From: Devosia oryziradicis
GTDB taxonomy: Bacteria; Pseudomonadota; Alphaproteobacteria; Rhizobiales; Devosiaceae
DNA: 64,000 bases
Assembly (NCBI RefSeq): GCF_016698645.1
Contig: NZ_CP068047.1
Coordinates: 2,143,001-2,207,000 of the forward strand
Direction: 5' to 3'
The notes beneath the pieces are model-generated. The model had not been told where the DNA came from. It saw nothing but the letters and a program-made list of their open reading frames with translations, and ran no database searches. Both the position numbers and the translations under genes were made by a program. Shown piece by piece: positions 37,751-47,278 of this stretch; position 1 is the stretch's first letter; every line of letters starts with the position of its first letter.

Positions 37751-38193
37751 CGCGGCTTGGCCGCGCACATGACGACCCAATCGGCCACATCCTTAGCGAT
37801 CTGTCGCAACGGATCGAGCACGAAGTCGCGCTCGTGTGCATAGGGATGGGGCAGGGTCAGCCTGGCGGTTTTGATCTCGAACCGATCATAGGCGATCATG
37901 TCGATATCGATCAGGCGCGGGCCCCAGACCTCGGTGCGTACCCTGCCCATCGCCAATTCGATGGCGAGCAAAACATCAAGCAATTCAATGGGCTTGAGCG
38001 TGGTTTCGATGCCGATGGCGATGTTGGCGAAGTCGGGCTGATCAGTCTTGCCCCAAGGCTTGGTAGCGAAGATGCCGGACTGGGCGATGACCGTGATTGC
38101 CGGATGGTCGCCTATGCGCCGCACCGCTTCGGCAAGCTGCGTCGGCGGGTCTCCCAGATTGGCGCCAAGACTTAGCCAGGCCTTTGACGTCAT
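37747..38193 (-). CDS. folK: 2-amino-4-hydroxy-6-hydroxymethyldihydropteridine pyrophosphokinase
   Basis: 148 aa. Transfers pyrophosphate from ATP to 6-hydroxymethyl-dihydropterin in folate synthesis. The SLGANLGD start, the TKPWG loop and the metal-binding PRLIDIDMI motif (Asp pair) are visible. Its ATG overlaps the folB stop by 4 bases (ATGA). Last gene of the folP-folB-folK operon. Confidence 0.96.
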   Translation of the reverse strand: MTSKAWLSLGANLGDPPTQLAEAVRRIGDHPAITVIAQSGIFATKPWGKTDQPDFANIAIGIETTLKPIELLDVLLAIELAMGRVRTEVWGPRLIDIDMIAYDRFEIKTARLTLPHPYAHERDFVLDPLRQIAKDVADWVVMCAAKPR

Positions 38194-38576
38194 TGGGCTT
38201 TCCGCTGCCGATGCAGTTCCACGCCGGCCTCACCCTGCACCATGGCAATGGGCGCCTCCGGCTTGCGGATGCGAATGATGACCCACTCTACCCGTTGAAA
38301 TTTGTCGAAGATCTCGTCGACGATGTTCTGCGCCACGGCCTCGATCAATTTCATGCGCCGAGAGTCGAAGGCGGTTTTCACCACGTCGTAGATGTCGGCA
38401 TAGGAAATGCCGGTGCTGAGGCGGTCGGTGGTAGCAGTGGCGGAGAGGTCGGCGCCAAGTTCCAGGTCGACGAAGAATCGCTGGCCCAGCTTGGCCTCTT
38501 CGGCAAATACGCCGTGGTAGCCATAAAAGCCGAGGTCTTTCAAAATGATACGGTCGCCCGTGAAATTCTGACCCAC
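38190..38576 (-). CDS. folB: Dihydroneopterin aldolase
   Basis: 128 aa. Converts 7,8-dihydroneopterin to 6-hydroxymethyl-dihydropterin and glycolaldehyde. RIILKDLGFYGYHGVFAEE and the C-terminal RIRKPEAPI contain the active-site residues. I chose GTG 38576 (MGQNFTGDRIIL) because GGAGGA then has 8-base spacing; GTG 38582 lies too close to the SD. Start-codon choice is uncertain by two residues. Confidence 0.93.
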   Translation of the reverse strand: MGQNFTGDRIILKDLGFYGYHGVFAEEAKLGQRFFVDLELGADLSATATTDRLSTGISYADIYDVVKTAFDSRRMKLIEAVAQNIVDEIFDKFQRVEWVIIRIRKPEAPIAMVQGEAGVELHRQRKAQ

Positions 38577-38590
38577 TTCCACTCTCCTCC

Positions 38591-39451
38591 CTAACGGTCC
38601 TCGGGCAGACCATACAGGGTCGCCTGGGCGACGCGAAGAGCGTCGCGGTTGGCTTTGACGTCGTGGACGCGGAAGACGTGGCCGCCATTGATGTAACCAA
38701 TGATGGTTGTTGCGATGGTTCCGGCGAGGCGTTCGGCGGGCTGGTTGTCGAGCAGCTTGCCGATCATGGACTTGCGCGACGTGCCGACAAGAATAGGGCA
38801 AGCATGCCGGGAGATTGCTTGCCCAATGCCGGCGAGTTGCTGCAGGACTTGGTAGTTTTCGGCGAGTGATTTGCCAAAGCCGAAGCCGGGATCGAGGATG
38901 AGGCGGTCGCGACCTAGCCCAGCCCGTTCGGCCAGCGCGACGCTGGCCTGGAAATAGCGGACCATATCATCGAGCAAGGGAGTGCGGTGGTCGCGGTCTT
39001 TCTGCCAGTGCATGGCGATGACCGGAACCTGGTGCAGGGCGGCGACCTCGGCCATTTCGGGCGCGCCTTGCAGCCCATGAACGTCGTTGATGATGGAAGC
39101 GCCGGCCTGGATGGCCTGGTCGGCAACCAGGGGCTTGTAGGTGTCGATGGAAAGGGGCACCTCGATGCCAGCGGCGATCAGGGCGTCGATGACCGGCATG
39201 ACGCGATCGAGTTCTTCCTGCACTCCCACCGGTTGCGATCCGGGTCGCGTGCTTTCGCCGCCCACGTCGATGATGGCGGCACCTTCGGCAATCATCTGCC
39301 GGGCATGAGCGAGGGCGCTGTCGACAAGATTGTGCTGGCCACCATCGGAGAAACTGTCGGGCGTGACGTTGAGAATTCCCATGACCAGCGGCGTTTGGCC
39401 AAAGGTCAACGGCGCGCGACCGGGCAGGGGAATGGTGTGCTGGGTGTGCAT
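38591..39451 (-). CDS. folP: Dihydropteroate synthase
   Basis: 286-aa TIM-barrel enzyme joining dihydropterin pyrophosphate to p-aminobenzoate; the sulfonamide target. GILNVTPDSFSDGG, DVGGESTRPGS, INDVHG, LDPGFGFGKS and the phosphate-binding GTSRKSMIG are conserved. First of three contiguous folate genes (folP-folB-folK), downstream of the SLC13 gene on the same strand. Confidence 0.97.
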   Translation of the reverse strand: MHTQHTIPLPGRAPLTFGQTPLVMGILNVTPDSFSDGGQHNLVDSALAHARQMIAEGAAIIDVGGESTRPGSQPVGVQEELDRVMPVIDALIAAGIEVPLSIDTYKPLVADQAIQAGASIINDVHGLQGAPEMAEVAALHQVPVIAMHWQKDRDHRTPLLDDMVRYFQASVALAERAGLGRDRLILDPGFGFGKSLAENYQVLQQLAGIGQAISRHACPILVGTSRKSMIGKLLDNQPAERLAGTIATTIIGYINGGHVFRVHDVKANRDALRVAQATLYGLPEDR

Positions 39452-39538
39452 GGTGGCACGACCTCATGGTTCGGCAGGCTCACCAAGAGGTCTACCGATT
39501 GTGCGGAGCGGCGCAAGCCATGACGGAGGTTGTGCTGG

Positions 39539-41308
39539 CTAGAACGGCCACACCAGCATGAGCATCGGGACGCCAACCAGCACGACAAGCAGCGACAAGG
39601 GCGCGCCGAGCCTCCAATAGTCGCCGAATTTGTAGCCGCCTGGCCCCATCACGAGGGTGTTGCATTGGTGGCCGATCGGCGTGAGGAAATCGCAGCCGGC
39701 GCCGATGGCCACGGCAAGGAGGAAAGCCTCGGGGGCGTAGCCGAGATCGGTAGCAAAGGTGGCAGCGATGGGCGCCATGACCAGCACGGTCGCGGCATTG
39801 TTGAGAAACGGCGTCACCGCCATGGCGGCTACCATGATGAGTGCGAGGGCACCCCAACCGGGCATGGTGGCGGCAGTGGCCGACAGCCAGTTGGCGATCA
39901 GGTCGGTGCCGCCCGAGCTGCGCAGCGAATCCGAGACTGGGATCAGGCAGGCCAGCATGATGAGGATCGGCGCGTCGAGCGCCGAGTAGACGTCCCGCAG
40001 CGGGATGGAGCGGCTGATCACCATGGCGGCGGCGGCGGCAAAGAAGGCGGAGGCGACCGGCACCACGCCGAAGGCCGTGGCGCCCATTGCAACCAGCAAG
40101 ATGGCCAGTGGCACCAGGCCGTTGCGCACGCTGCCCAGCCGCAGGCCACGCTCGACCAGCGGCAGGCAGTCCCACTCGCGCAGCAGTTCGGGCAGGCGGT
40201 TCATGTGCCCCTGCAGCAGGATGACGTCGCCATTCTGGAAGCGAATCTGACCCAGCCGCTCGGTGAAGCGCTGATCGCGCCGGCTGACCGCCAGCAGGTT
40301 GAGGCCCGTCCGGTCGAACAGGGTGAGTTCCCGCGCCGTGGCGCCAATCAGCGCCGAACTTTCGCCGATGACCGCCTCGATGGTACCCATATCGGCGGCG
40401 TCCTTGGTTGCGGCGCCACGCCGTTCGGAAAAGACCAGGCCCGATTGGCTCACCATATTGTCCAGCGCGTCCGCTGCGCCCTCGATCACCAGGATATCGC
40501 CAAGCCGCAGCTTCATGTCGGGCAGGGGTGTCCGCCGCTGGCCGGACGCGCCAAGAATGCGGATGACCATGGCACGGCCATCGGCATTGCGCTGGATGTC
40601 TGCCACCGTCTTGCCGATGGCAGGAGAATCCTCCGCGACGCGCGCCTCGGTGGTGTAGTTCTTGATCTCGATGGCACTATCCATGCCGGTCTCCTGCCGC
40701 TGGCGCTCAGGCAGCAGCCGGTAGCAGAGGCCGAGGAAGACGACGCCCACCACCGAAAGGGCCAGGCCGGTGGGCGTGTAGTCGAACATGGCGAAGGCCT
40801 GCCCCGTCATTTCCTCGCGGATGCGGGACACGATGATGTTGGGGGAGGTGCCGATCTGGGTCATCAGCCCGCCCAGCAGCGATCCGAACGACATGGGCAT
40901 CAGGAAGAGCGACGGCGAAACGCCCGACCTGCGTGCCATCTGGAAGGCGATGGGCATCATGATCGCCAAGGCGCCGATATTCTTGACGAAGGCGCTCAGC
41001 ACCGTGACCGTTATCACCAGCAGGATGAGCTGGGCGCGGGGTGAACTGACACCTGGCGCGAACCTGCGGACTGCCGCTTCCATGATGCCGGAATAGGAAA
41101 CTGCGGCGCTGACTACCAAGGCGCTGCCGACGATGATCACGATATCGTCGGAGAAGCCGGTGAAGGCTTCGGCGGGCGGGACGATTCCCAGTGCGATGGC
41201 TGCGATCAGGGCCCCGACGGCGACGACGTCGTAACGCCATCGTCCCCAGATGAAGGCCAGCATCATGAGACCGATTGTCAGGAAGACGAAGATTTGAGGC
41301 AGGGTCAT
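39539..41308 (-). CDS. SLC13/DASS-family transporter with TrkA-C domains
   Basis: 589-aa inner-membrane protein. Five or six N-terminal helices (about 1-200) include the SxNxx-type segment MTQIGTSPNIIVS. A cytoplasmic insert (about 215-400) holds two RCK_C/TrkA-C-like modules (ILVIEGAADALDNM, GDVILLQGHMNRLPELL). C-terminal helices carry the second signature ITPFLNN-like VTPFLNNAATVLVMAP. This architecture is common in putative anion (sulfate, phosphate or carboxylate) transporters; the substrate is unknown. ATG 41308 was preferred over an upstream TTG at 41338. Could be cotranscribed with the fol genes. Confidence 0.83.
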   Translation of the reverse strand: MTLPQIFVFLTIGLMMLAFIWGRWRYDVVAVGALIAAIALGIVPPAEAFTGFSDDIVIIVGSALVVSAAVSYSGIMEAAVRRFAPGVSSPRAQLILLVITVTVLSAFVKNIGALAIMMPIAFQMARRSGVSPSLFLMPMSFGSLLGGLMTQIGTSPNIIVSRIREEMTGQAFAMFDYTPTGLALSVVGVVFLGLCYRLLPERQRQETGMDSAIEIKNYTTEARVAEDSPAIGKTVADIQRNADGRAMVIRILGASGQRRTPLPDMKLRLGDILVIEGAADALDNMVSQSGLVFSERRGAATKDAADMGTIEAVIGESSALIGATARELTLFDRTGLNLLAVSRRDQRFTERLGQIRFQNGDVILLQGHMNRLPELLREWDCLPLVERGLRLGSVRNGLVPLAILLVAMGATAFGVVPVASAFFAAAAAMVISRSIPLRDVYSALDAPILIMLACLIPVSDSLRSSGGTDLIANWLSATAATMPGWGALALIMVAAMAVTPFLNNAATVLVMAPIAATFATDLGYAPEAFLLAVAIGAGCDFLTPIGHQCNTLVMGPGGYKFGDYWRLGAPLSLLVVLVGVPMLMLVWPF

Positions 41309-41437
41309 CGAGGTTCCACGCTTGGCGCCACGCAACACAACGCAGAACGGGTCGTATCGGCAAGTGCCAAAATCGCGTCTTTGTCGTTATGGGTATGGAA
41401 CCAAAGCAAAATCGCGCCGAACGGCGGAGGAGACCGA

Positions 41438-42352
41438 ATGAAGCAGCTTTTCACCACGCTGGGGCCGCGCTCCAAGGGCGATCTGGGTATGATCCTTCCG
41501 CACGAACATGTCTTTGTCGACCTGCGTACACCGGACCAGCCTGGCTATGCCCAGGCCGAGGCCGCAGATGTGGTGGCGCTGATGGCGCCGCAGATCGAGG
41601 CGATCAAGGCGCAGGGAATCACGGCGCTGGTGGAATGCTCGACCGGCGGCGTGGGCCTGCGGGTGGACCTCGACCTAGCCGTATCCCAGGCCACAGGTTT
41701 CCCTATCGTGGTGCCGACGGGCAATTACCGTGAGCCGTGGATTCCGGACTGGGTGAGCAAGGCTGACGAAGCCGAGCTCGAGGCGGCATTCTTGCACGAC
41801 TTGACCGTGGGGGTCGGCGATACCGGGGTCAAGGCGGCCTGGATCAAGGTCAGCGCGGGAGATGATGGGATTACGCCGATTGAAGCTCGCATCCTGCGGG
41901 CCGCGGCGCGCGCGGCCAGGGCCACGGGCGCGGTAATCGGCTCCCACACAATCAAGGGGCGGGTGGTGATGGACCAGCTCGATATCATCGAGGGCGAAGG
42001 ATATTCGGCCAGCCGGTTCATCTCGATTCACACGCAGGCCGAGCCGGACTTCGAAATGCACAGGGCTGTCGCGGCGCGGGGGGCCTGGATCGAATACGAC
42101 AATCTGGGCTGGGTGCCGGACGAGGAGAGCGTGCCGTTGATCCTGAGGGCGTTGGAGGCAGGCCTCGAAAGGCAATTGCTGCTCAGCCACGATATGGGTT
42201 GGTTCGATCCAGCCAAGCCCGGCGGCGGTGAGCCGCGGCCCTACACGCATCTGGTGGCGAGCATATTGCCCCAGCTGCGAGCGGCGGGTGTCGAAGAGCG
42301 TGTCATTCGGCAACTGACCGAGATCAATCCGTTCGAGGCTTTTGCGCGCTAG
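41438..42352 (+). CDS. Phosphotriesterase-family metal-dependent hydrolase
   Basis: 304-aa TIM-barrel hydrolase of the amidohydrolase superfamily. All binuclear-metal ligands of the PTE family are visible: His22 and His24 (LPHEHV), bridging Lys137 (AAWIKVS), His170 (IGSHT), His198 (SIHTQ) and Asp252 (LSHDMG). Such genes encode lactonases, phosphotriesterase-like or unknown enzymes; the real substrate is not readable. GGCGGAGGAG precedes the ATG. Divergent from the SLC13 transporter, followed by the HPP-CBS gene. Confidence 0.88.
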   Translation: MKQLFTTLGPRSKGDLGMILPHEHVFVDLRTPDQPGYAQAEAADVVALMAPQIEAIKAQGITALVECSTGGVGLRVDLDLAVSQATGFPIVVPTGNYREPWIPDWVSKADEAELEAAFLHDLTVGVGDTGVKAAWIKVSAGDDGITPIEARILRAAARAARATGAVIGSHTIKGRVVMDQLDIIEGEGYSASRFISIHTQAEPDFEMHRAVAARGAWIEYDNLGWVPDEESVPLILRALEAGLERQLLLSHDMGWFDPAKPGGGEPRPYTHLVASILPQLRAAGVEERVIRQLTEINPFEAFAR

Positions 42353-42464
42353 TGCGGCCAGGCAAGGTCTAAGCAAGAAAATTCCAGTGGAGCGGGCTTC
42401 TTCGGAATGTCCAGCGCGCGCAGGCCGTTGGCTGGCCCTGGGCGGCCTGATACATCGGCGTGCG

Positions 42465-43628
42465 ATGTCCTCGGTCTTTCCCTTCATCAAACGTTTCGTG
42501 CCTGGCCTGGCTCCGGTCAGCCTGGGCGAGCGGCTGCGGGCGTCCATTGGCGCGCTGATCGGCATTCTGGTTACCGGAGCGGTGGCCGGGCTGGCGCTGG
42601 GTGGGTCATCAGATGTGCCGCTGCTGATCGCGCCCATGGGTGCCTCGGCAGTGCTGCTATTTGCCGTGCCGACGAGCCCACTGGCGCAGCCGTGGTCCAT
42701 CATCGGCGGCAATACGATCGCGGCGCTGATCGGGGTGACCTGTGCACGCTATATCGGCGACCCGATGCTGGCCGCCGCGTTGGCGGCGGGGTTGGCCATT
42801 GCGGTCATGATGGCGCTGCGGTGCCTGCATCCGCCCAGCGGGGCCGTCGCATTGACCGCGGTGCTGGGCGGCCCGGCGATCCAGGCGGCGGGCTACGGAT
42901 TCGTGGTCTGGCCCGTGCTAGTCAATTCGGTGCTGCTGCTGGTTGCGGCGCTGCTGTTCAACAACCTCACGGGCCGACGCTATCCGCACCTGGCGCCGGT
43001 GCCCGGCAATCCACACAAGACGGCCGATCCGCTGCCGAGCGGGCGATTGGGCGTGACGGCCGAAGATATCGGGGCCGTTCTGGCGCAGTATGACATCGTG
43101 CTGCCGGTGGCTACCGACGATCTCGAGGACATCCTGCATCGCGCCGAGGTTCGCGCCTATGATCGGCGCTCGGGCGGAGTGACCTGTGCCGATATCATGA
43201 GCCGCGATGTGCAGTCGGTGGGGCCCAAGACCAGCCTGCGCGAGGCCCTGCGGCACCTGCGCGAGCATCACATCAAGGCACTGCCAGTCGTTGACCTGGA
43301 CAACAGGGTAATCGGCATCCTGACGCAGACCGATCTGCTCGACAAAGCGGACTGGGGCATGTCGGCCACGGGCTCCGGTCTTGGCTGGCGGCTACGCTCG
43401 ATCAGCAATTCGGACCGCCGGCTCAAGGGGCAGGTGGAGGATATCATGAGCGCGCCCGTCAAGGCGGCACGGCCAGACACCCACATCGCCCAGATCGTGC
43501 CGTTCATGGCCGATGCCGGGCTGCACCACCTGCCGGTCGTGGACGAGGCAGGGCACCTGGTGGGCATGGTGACCCAATCGGACGTGATGGCGGCGATGTT
43601 CGCGGTGGCGGCGAAGTCCGAGCTCTAG
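42465..43628 (+). CDS. HPP-family membrane protein with paired CBS domains
   Basis: 387 aa. The N-terminal half (about 20-175) is an HPP membrane module with four or five helices and the family HPPSGAVALTAVLGG motif. The C-terminal half carries two CBS domains (about 240-385; MSRDVQSVGPKTSLREAL and MSAPVKAARPDTHIAQIV), which usually bind adenosyl ligands. HPP proteins have been linked to nitrite transport in plastids; the bacterial role is unproven. The start is uncertain: the frame is open upstream, and ATG 42465 has only a weak SD. Confidence 0.82.
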   Translation: MSSVFPFIKRFVPGLAPVSLGERLRASIGALIGILVTGAVAGLALGGSSDVPLLIAPMGASAVLLFAVPTSPLAQPWSIIGGNTIAALIGVTCARYIGDPMLAAALAAGLAIAVMMALRCLHPPSGAVALTAVLGGPAIQAAGYGFVVWPVLVNSVLLLVAALLFNNLTGRRYPHLAPVPGNPHKTADPLPSGRLGVTAEDIGAVLAQYDIVLPVATDDLEDILHRAEVRAYDRRSGGVTCADIMSRDVQSVGPKTSLREALRHLREHHIKALPVVDLDNRVIGILTQTDLLDKADWGMSATGSGLGWRLRSISNSDRRLKGQVEDIMSAPVKAARPDTHIAQIVPFMADAGLHHLPVVDEAGHLVGMVTQSDVMAAMFAVAAKSEL

Positions 43629-43644
43629 GCGGCGCAGAAAGAAA

Positions 43645-43668
43645 AGGGCGCCGTTGGTGCGGCGCCCT
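43645..43668 (-). terminator. Terminator of rimO
   Basis: Perfect 9-bp stem AGGGCGCCG/CGGCGCCCT. On the minus strand it is followed by TTTTCTTTC, 25 bases after the rimO stop. The plus-strand HPP gene also ends here but has no T-run on its side. Confidence 0.8.
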
Positions 43669-43692
43669 CTCAGTCAGATTCCAGAAAATCCA

Positions 43693-45033
43693 TCAAGCTG
43701 CTGATTTTGCAGCGTTTACCGGTTCAGCAAAGAGGTCGTATTCGTCGCTTGAAGTGACCAGCACGTCGAGCATGTCGCCCGGCTTGATCCCCGATGCATT
43801 GGCGATGATCACCTGGCCGTCGATCTCGGGCGCGTCCCACTTGGAGCGGGCGATCGCCTTGTTGGCCTCCGGCTGCACGTCGTCGACCAGCACCTGGATG
43901 GTACGGCCGACCTTCTTGGCGAGCTGCCCGGTGGAGACGTTCTGGGCCACTTCCATGAGGCGCTCCCAACGGTCCTGCATCACGTCGTCTGGGACGATGC
44001 CTTCGAGTTCGTTGGCCGGAGCGCCGGTGACGGGCTCGTACTTGAAGCAGCCGGCGCGGTCGATCTCGGCTTCCTCGATGAAGTCGAGCATCATCTCGAA
44101 ATCTTCTTCGGTCTCGCCGGGGAAGCCGACGATGAAGTTGGAGCGCACAGTCAGGTCAGGGACCTGGCGCTTCCAGTCGAGAATGCGATTCAGCGTCTTT
44201 TCCTGGTGTGCGGGGCGGCGCATGGCCTTGAGCACCTTGGGCGAGGCGTGCTGGAAGGGAATGTCGAGATAGGGCAGGACCAGGCCCTCGGCCATCAGCT
44301 CCATCACCTGGTCGACATGGGGGTAGGGATAGACGTAGTGCAGGCGGACCCAGGCGCCGAGTTGGCCCAGTTCCTTGGCCAGGTCGTAGAACTTCGCCTT
44401 GACCGGACGGCCGCGATACATGGACTCGGCAAATTTGATATCGACGCCATAGGCCGACGTGTCCTGGCTGATGACCAGCAGTTCCTTGACGCCGGAGCGG
44501 ATCAGGCCTTCGGCCTCGCCAAGAATGCCGGCGGCCGGGCGCGAGGCCAGGTCGCCGCGGATCTGCGGGATGATGCAGAACGAGCAGCGGTTGTTGCAGC
44601 CCTCGGAAATCTTGAGATAGGCGTAATGGCGCGGCGTCAGCTTGAGGCCGGTTTCGGGCACCAAGTCGACGAACTTGTTCGGCACGGGCGGCAGGTGCTC
44701 GTGCACGGCGCTAACGACGTTTTCGTACTGATGCGGGCCGGAAATCGCGAGCACTGACGGATGGGTCTGGCGGATAAGCTCTTCTTCGACGCCCAGGCAG
44801 CCGGTCACGATCACGCGGCCGTTTTCATTGAGGGCTTCGCCAATGGCCTCGAGCGATTCCTGCTTGGCGGAATCGAGGAAGCCGCAGGTGTTGACGAGCA
44901 CGATGTCGGCGCCGGCATAGTCGCGGCTGAACGAATAGCCCTGCGAGCGCAGGGTCGACATGATGCGCTCGCTGTCGACGAGGGCTTTGGGGCAGCCGAG
45001 GCTGACGAGGCCAATTTTTGGCGCTTGGCTCAT
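43693..45033 (-). CDS. rimO: Ribosomal protein S12 methylthiotransferase
   Basis: 446-aa radical-SAM enzyme that adds a methylthio group to Asp89 of S12. The UPF0004 domain binds one Fe-S cluster through Cys14, Cys50 and Cys79. The radical-[11 protein letters not shown] motif gives Cys146, Cys150 and Cys153. A C-terminal TRAM domain (about 375-440) is present. Its substrate gene rpsL is in this window and retains the target Asp in RVRDLPG. Transcribed alone, ending at the hairpin at 43645-43668. Confidence 0.96.
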   Translation of the reverse strand: MSQAPKIGLVSLGCPKALVDSERIMSTLRSQGYSFSRDYAGADIVLVNTCGFLDSAKQESLEAIGEALNENGRVIVTGCLGVEEELIRQTHPSVLAISGPHQYENVVSAVHEHLPPVPNKFVDLVPETGLKLTPRHYAYLKISEGCNNRCSFCIIPQIRGDLASRPAAGILGEAEGLIRSGVKELLVISQDTSAYGVDIKFAESMYRGRPVKAKFYDLAKELGQLGAWVRLHYVYPYPHVDQVMELMAEGLVLPYLDIPFQHASPKVLKAMRRPAHQEKTLNRILDWKRQVPDLTVRSNFIVGFPGETEEDFEMMLDFIEEAEIDRAGCFKYEPVTGAPANELEGIVPDDVMQDRWERLMEVAQNVSTGQLAKKVGRTIQVLVDDVQPEANKAIARSKWDAPEIDGQVIIANASGIKPGDMLDVLVTSSDEYDLFAEPVNAAKSAA

Positions 45034-45445
45034 GAGAGCGGGAATTCCAATGTTGGATGACGGTGCTCGAGGTTTCCGTCAGGTCGGCCTGCAAACGGCG
45101 CTTTCCTGCGCTTCCGGTGCTCACGTACCAAACGTACGCTGCGCGCCGGTTCTCGGAAAACACCGTTTTCGGCGCACCCTGACGAAAACCTCAGCGCACC
45201 TTTGTTGGCGGCGTCATACAGAAAGTTTGACGGTTACGCAATGTTACTGCCTCCCGCATAGCGCGGGTCAGGTGTGCGAGAGCGGGCCGAGATCGCGTTT
45301 GTGGCGAAGGCGGGGCGCGCGGAGGCGCGATTTTGCGAACAGTGTGTGCGCAAGTGAACGGTTTTGCGTCTCAATGGATTGTCCTAGGTCAGATCGCCCG
45401 GTGCCCGGCTGAAGCGGCGCCGCGTCTCAAGCCCAAGGAGCACAC
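45034..45445. other. 412-base gene-free region between rimO and doxX
   Basis: Divergent upstream region of rimO (minus) and doxX (plus). It contains the 124-bp imperfect palindrome at 45069-45192. The rest is GC-rich with no coding signal. I could not pick a convincing promoter for either gene. Confidence 0.6.
45069..45192. repeat. 124-bp imperfect palindrome
   Basis: The outer arms GAGGTTTCCGTCAGG (45069-45083) and CCTGACGAAAACCTC (45178-45192) match at 14 of 15 positions. Pairing continues inward in blocks: AAACGG/CCGTTT, TTTCC/GGAAA, CCGG/CCGG and finally CGTAC/GTACG around CAAAC. As RNA it would form one long interrupted hairpin. Its family was not recognised. Confidence 0.7.
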
Positions 45446-45820
45446 ATGTTCAATCGTCTCTCCGCCTATGCGCCGCAGGCCCTTGCCGTGCTGCGCATCG
45501 TCACCGCGCTGCTGTTCATTGAGCATGGCACGCAAAAGCTGTTCGGCTTCCCGGTTCCCGCGGATGGCGCTACCGAAGGCCTGATGCTGGTTGCCGGCAT
45601 ACTCGAGGTCGTGGGCGGCCTGCTGGTCCTCATCGGGTTCTTCACCCGCCCGGTTTCATTCGTCCTGTGCGGCATGATGGCCGTCGCCTACTGGATGGTT
45701 CATGCGCCGATGGGCGTCTGGCCGGTCGCCAATTTCGGCGATGCGGCAATCCTGTTCTGCTTCATCTTTGGCTACCTGGTCTTTGCCGGTCCGGGTGCCT
45801 GGAGCGTCAACAAGCAGTAA
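45446..45820 (+). CDS. DoxX-family membrane protein
   Basis: 124 aa, four predicted helices. LRIVTALLFIEHGTQKLFGF is the DoxX N-terminal signature, followed by GILEVVGGLLVLIGFFTRPVSF and a YWMVHAP segment. Members are quinol-oxidase-associated or stress-linked inner-membrane proteins; the exact role is unknown. AAGGAG lies 7 bases before the ATG. Transcribed alone and closed by the hairpin at 45838. Confidence 0.88.
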   Translation: MFNRLSAYAPQALAVLRIVTALLFIEHGTQKLFGFPVPADGATEGLMLVAGILEVVGGLLVLIGFFTRPVSFVLCGMMAVAYWMVHAPMGVWPVANFGDAAILFCFIFGYLVFAGPGAWSVNKQ

Positions 45821-45837
45821 TCTTGACCCCAAAATCG

Positions 45838-45871
45838 AAAGGGCCGGCGAATGCGCTTCGGCGGCCCTTTT
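45838..45871. terminator. Bidirectional terminator after doxX
   Basis: 14-bp stem with one mismatch: AAAGGGCCGGCGAA pairs with TTCGGCGGCCCTTT around TGCGC, followed by TGTTTGG on the plus strand and by CGATTTT on the minus strand. It lies between convergent genes. Confidence 0.75.
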
Positions 45872-45878
45872 GTTTGGT

Positions 45879-46412
45879 TCAGGTCACGGACTTGGGGGGT
45901 GGCGTGCGCTTGGCGGTGCGGCGAGGAGCCTTGAAGACTTCCCCGGATGCAGTGGCGGGGCTGCGTGGCGCATCGGTTACCGGCGGCACATAGGGCGCTG
46001 GTTCGGTCGCGGGCGTGATGTATTCGTCGGCCTCGGCATAGTCGAGGTCGTCGCCTTCCTCGGCCAGGTCCCTGATGGCCTCGCGCACTTCGTCGAGCAA
46101 CGAGGCGGAGTAGCGCGAGCGGTTGACCGTCTCGCCGCTTTGTTCATGCGCCTTGAACCACACCAGCAGGGCCTCGCAGACGATGCGCAGCCCGATCAGC
46201 GACAAGAGGCCGAAGACGAGGATTTCGAGCAGGCCCCAAAGGCCGGTGCCAAAGCCGAAGCCGAAGCTCCAGAACAGGTGGCTCACCGCCCACAGCAGGA
46301 TGCCGGCCAGACCCAGCGCGTAGAGGATGGGCACCAGGCGGGGCGAGAGGATTGCGTCGAGCCGGAACAGGGTCTGGCGGGTGAACAGGCGCTTCAGGTC
46401 GTCCAGGGTCAT
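45879..46412 (-). CDS. DUF4282-like membrane protein
   Basis: 177 aa. It starts with FLFTRQ-type MTLDDLKRLFTRQTLFRLD, then has two hydrophobic helices (about 28-50 and 60-82), as in DUF4282 proteins. A charged cytoplasmic region follows, then a Pro/Ala/Thr-rich basic tail. No catalytic motif. It starts 27 bases after the lipB stop on the same strand, so the two are probably cotranscribed. Family call moderate. Confidence 0.6.
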   Translation of the reverse strand: MTLDDLKRLFTRQTLFRLDAILSPRLVPILYALGLAGILLWAVSHLFWSFGFGFGTGLWGLLEILVFGLLSLIGLRIVCEALLVWFKAHEQSGETVNRSRYSASLLDEVREAIRDLAEEGDDLDYAEADEYITPATEPAPYVPPVTDAPRSPATASGEVFKAPRRTAKRTPPPKSVT

Positions 46413-46439
46413 CGCGTCCTCCGAGGCTCGATTCGATAG

Positions 46440-47204
46440 TTACGCAACTTGGCTATGCGCACCAGAGCTGACAAGGCCTTCCTCCGATGCAGAAACCGTA
46501 GGGCCGAAGCGGCCCTCGAAGGCGCGGCGGAGCACGGAATCGACCTCCGGCATGGAAACGAGCTGTCCCAAATCCTCGAAGCTGGTGACACCCTGATCGG
46601 TGATGCCGCAGGGGACGATGCCGTCGTAGTGGCCGAGATCGGGCATGACGTTGAGCGAAATGCCATGGAATGTCACCCACTTGGAGACGCGCACGCCGAT
46701 GGCGGCGATCTTGTCTTCCTTCAGCGGGCCCTTGTCGGGGCGCTTGACCCAGACGCCGATGCGGCCATCGCGGCGTGCGCCGGAAATGTTGTGGGCTGCC
46801 AGCGTGTCGATGACCCAGCCTTCAAGCCCTCTGACCAGGCAACGGATATCGCGGCCGCGCTGGGTCAGGTCAAGCATGACATAGGCCACCCGCTGCCCGG
46901 GGCCATGATAGGTATACTGGCCCCCACGCCCGGCGTCGTAGACCGGGAATCGATCCGAGAGCAGGTCCTGCGGCAGGGCGGAGGTGCCGGCCGTATAGAG
47001 CGGTGGGTGTTCGAGCAGCCAGATTGCCTCGGGAGCCTCGCCCGCTGCAATCGCCGCCGCGCGGGTGCGCATGGCTTCGAGCGCGAATGGGTAGGGCACG
47101 GGATCGGCTGAAATGATCCATTCCACCGGACGGGCATCGGCACGTATCAGTTTGTTACTGGTTTCGCACGCATCACCGTCCAAAGTTAACGCTTCCATAA
47201 CCAT
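46440..47204 (-). CDS. lipB: Octanoyl-[ACP]:protein N-octanoyltransferase
   Basis: 254 aa. Transfers octanoate from acyl carrier protein to lipoyl domains, the first step of lipoate synthesis. [12 protein letters not shown] (93-104) is the signature. Lys165 (KIAAIGVRV) and Cys199 ([13 protein letters not shown]) are the catalytic pair. ATG 47204 or 47198 could be the start; neither has a clear SD. Divergent from the short FliN-like gene and followed by the DUF4282-like gene. Confidence 0.94.
   Translation of the reverse strand: MVMEALTLDGDACETSNKLIRADARPVEWIISADPVPYPFALEAMRTRAAAIAAGEAPEAIWLLEHPPLYTAGTSALPQDLLSDRFPVYDAGRGGQYTYHGPGQRVAYVMLDLTQRGRDIRCLVRGLEGWVIDTLAAHNISGARRDGRIGVWVKRPDKGPLKEDKIAAIGVRVSKWVTFHGISLNVMPDLGHYDGIVPCGITDQGVTSFEDLGQLVSMPEVDSVLRRAFEGRFGPTVSASEEGLVSSGAHSQVA
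47186..47201. promoter_or_regulatory. Near-consensus CtrA box at lipB/fliN-like junction
   Basis: TTAA-N7-ATAAC, one mismatch from the CtrA consensus TTAA-N7-TTAAC. It lies within the first codons of lipB and about 78 bases before the FliN-like ATG. One-mismatch hits are not rare, so this is suggestive only. Confidence 0.25.
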
Positions 47205-47278
47205 GCTTGCCAGAGAGTTACCGTTGAAAGATTCAGCGGCCGCATCCTGTCGGCCGGGTCGAGGTTCGCTATCTATCT

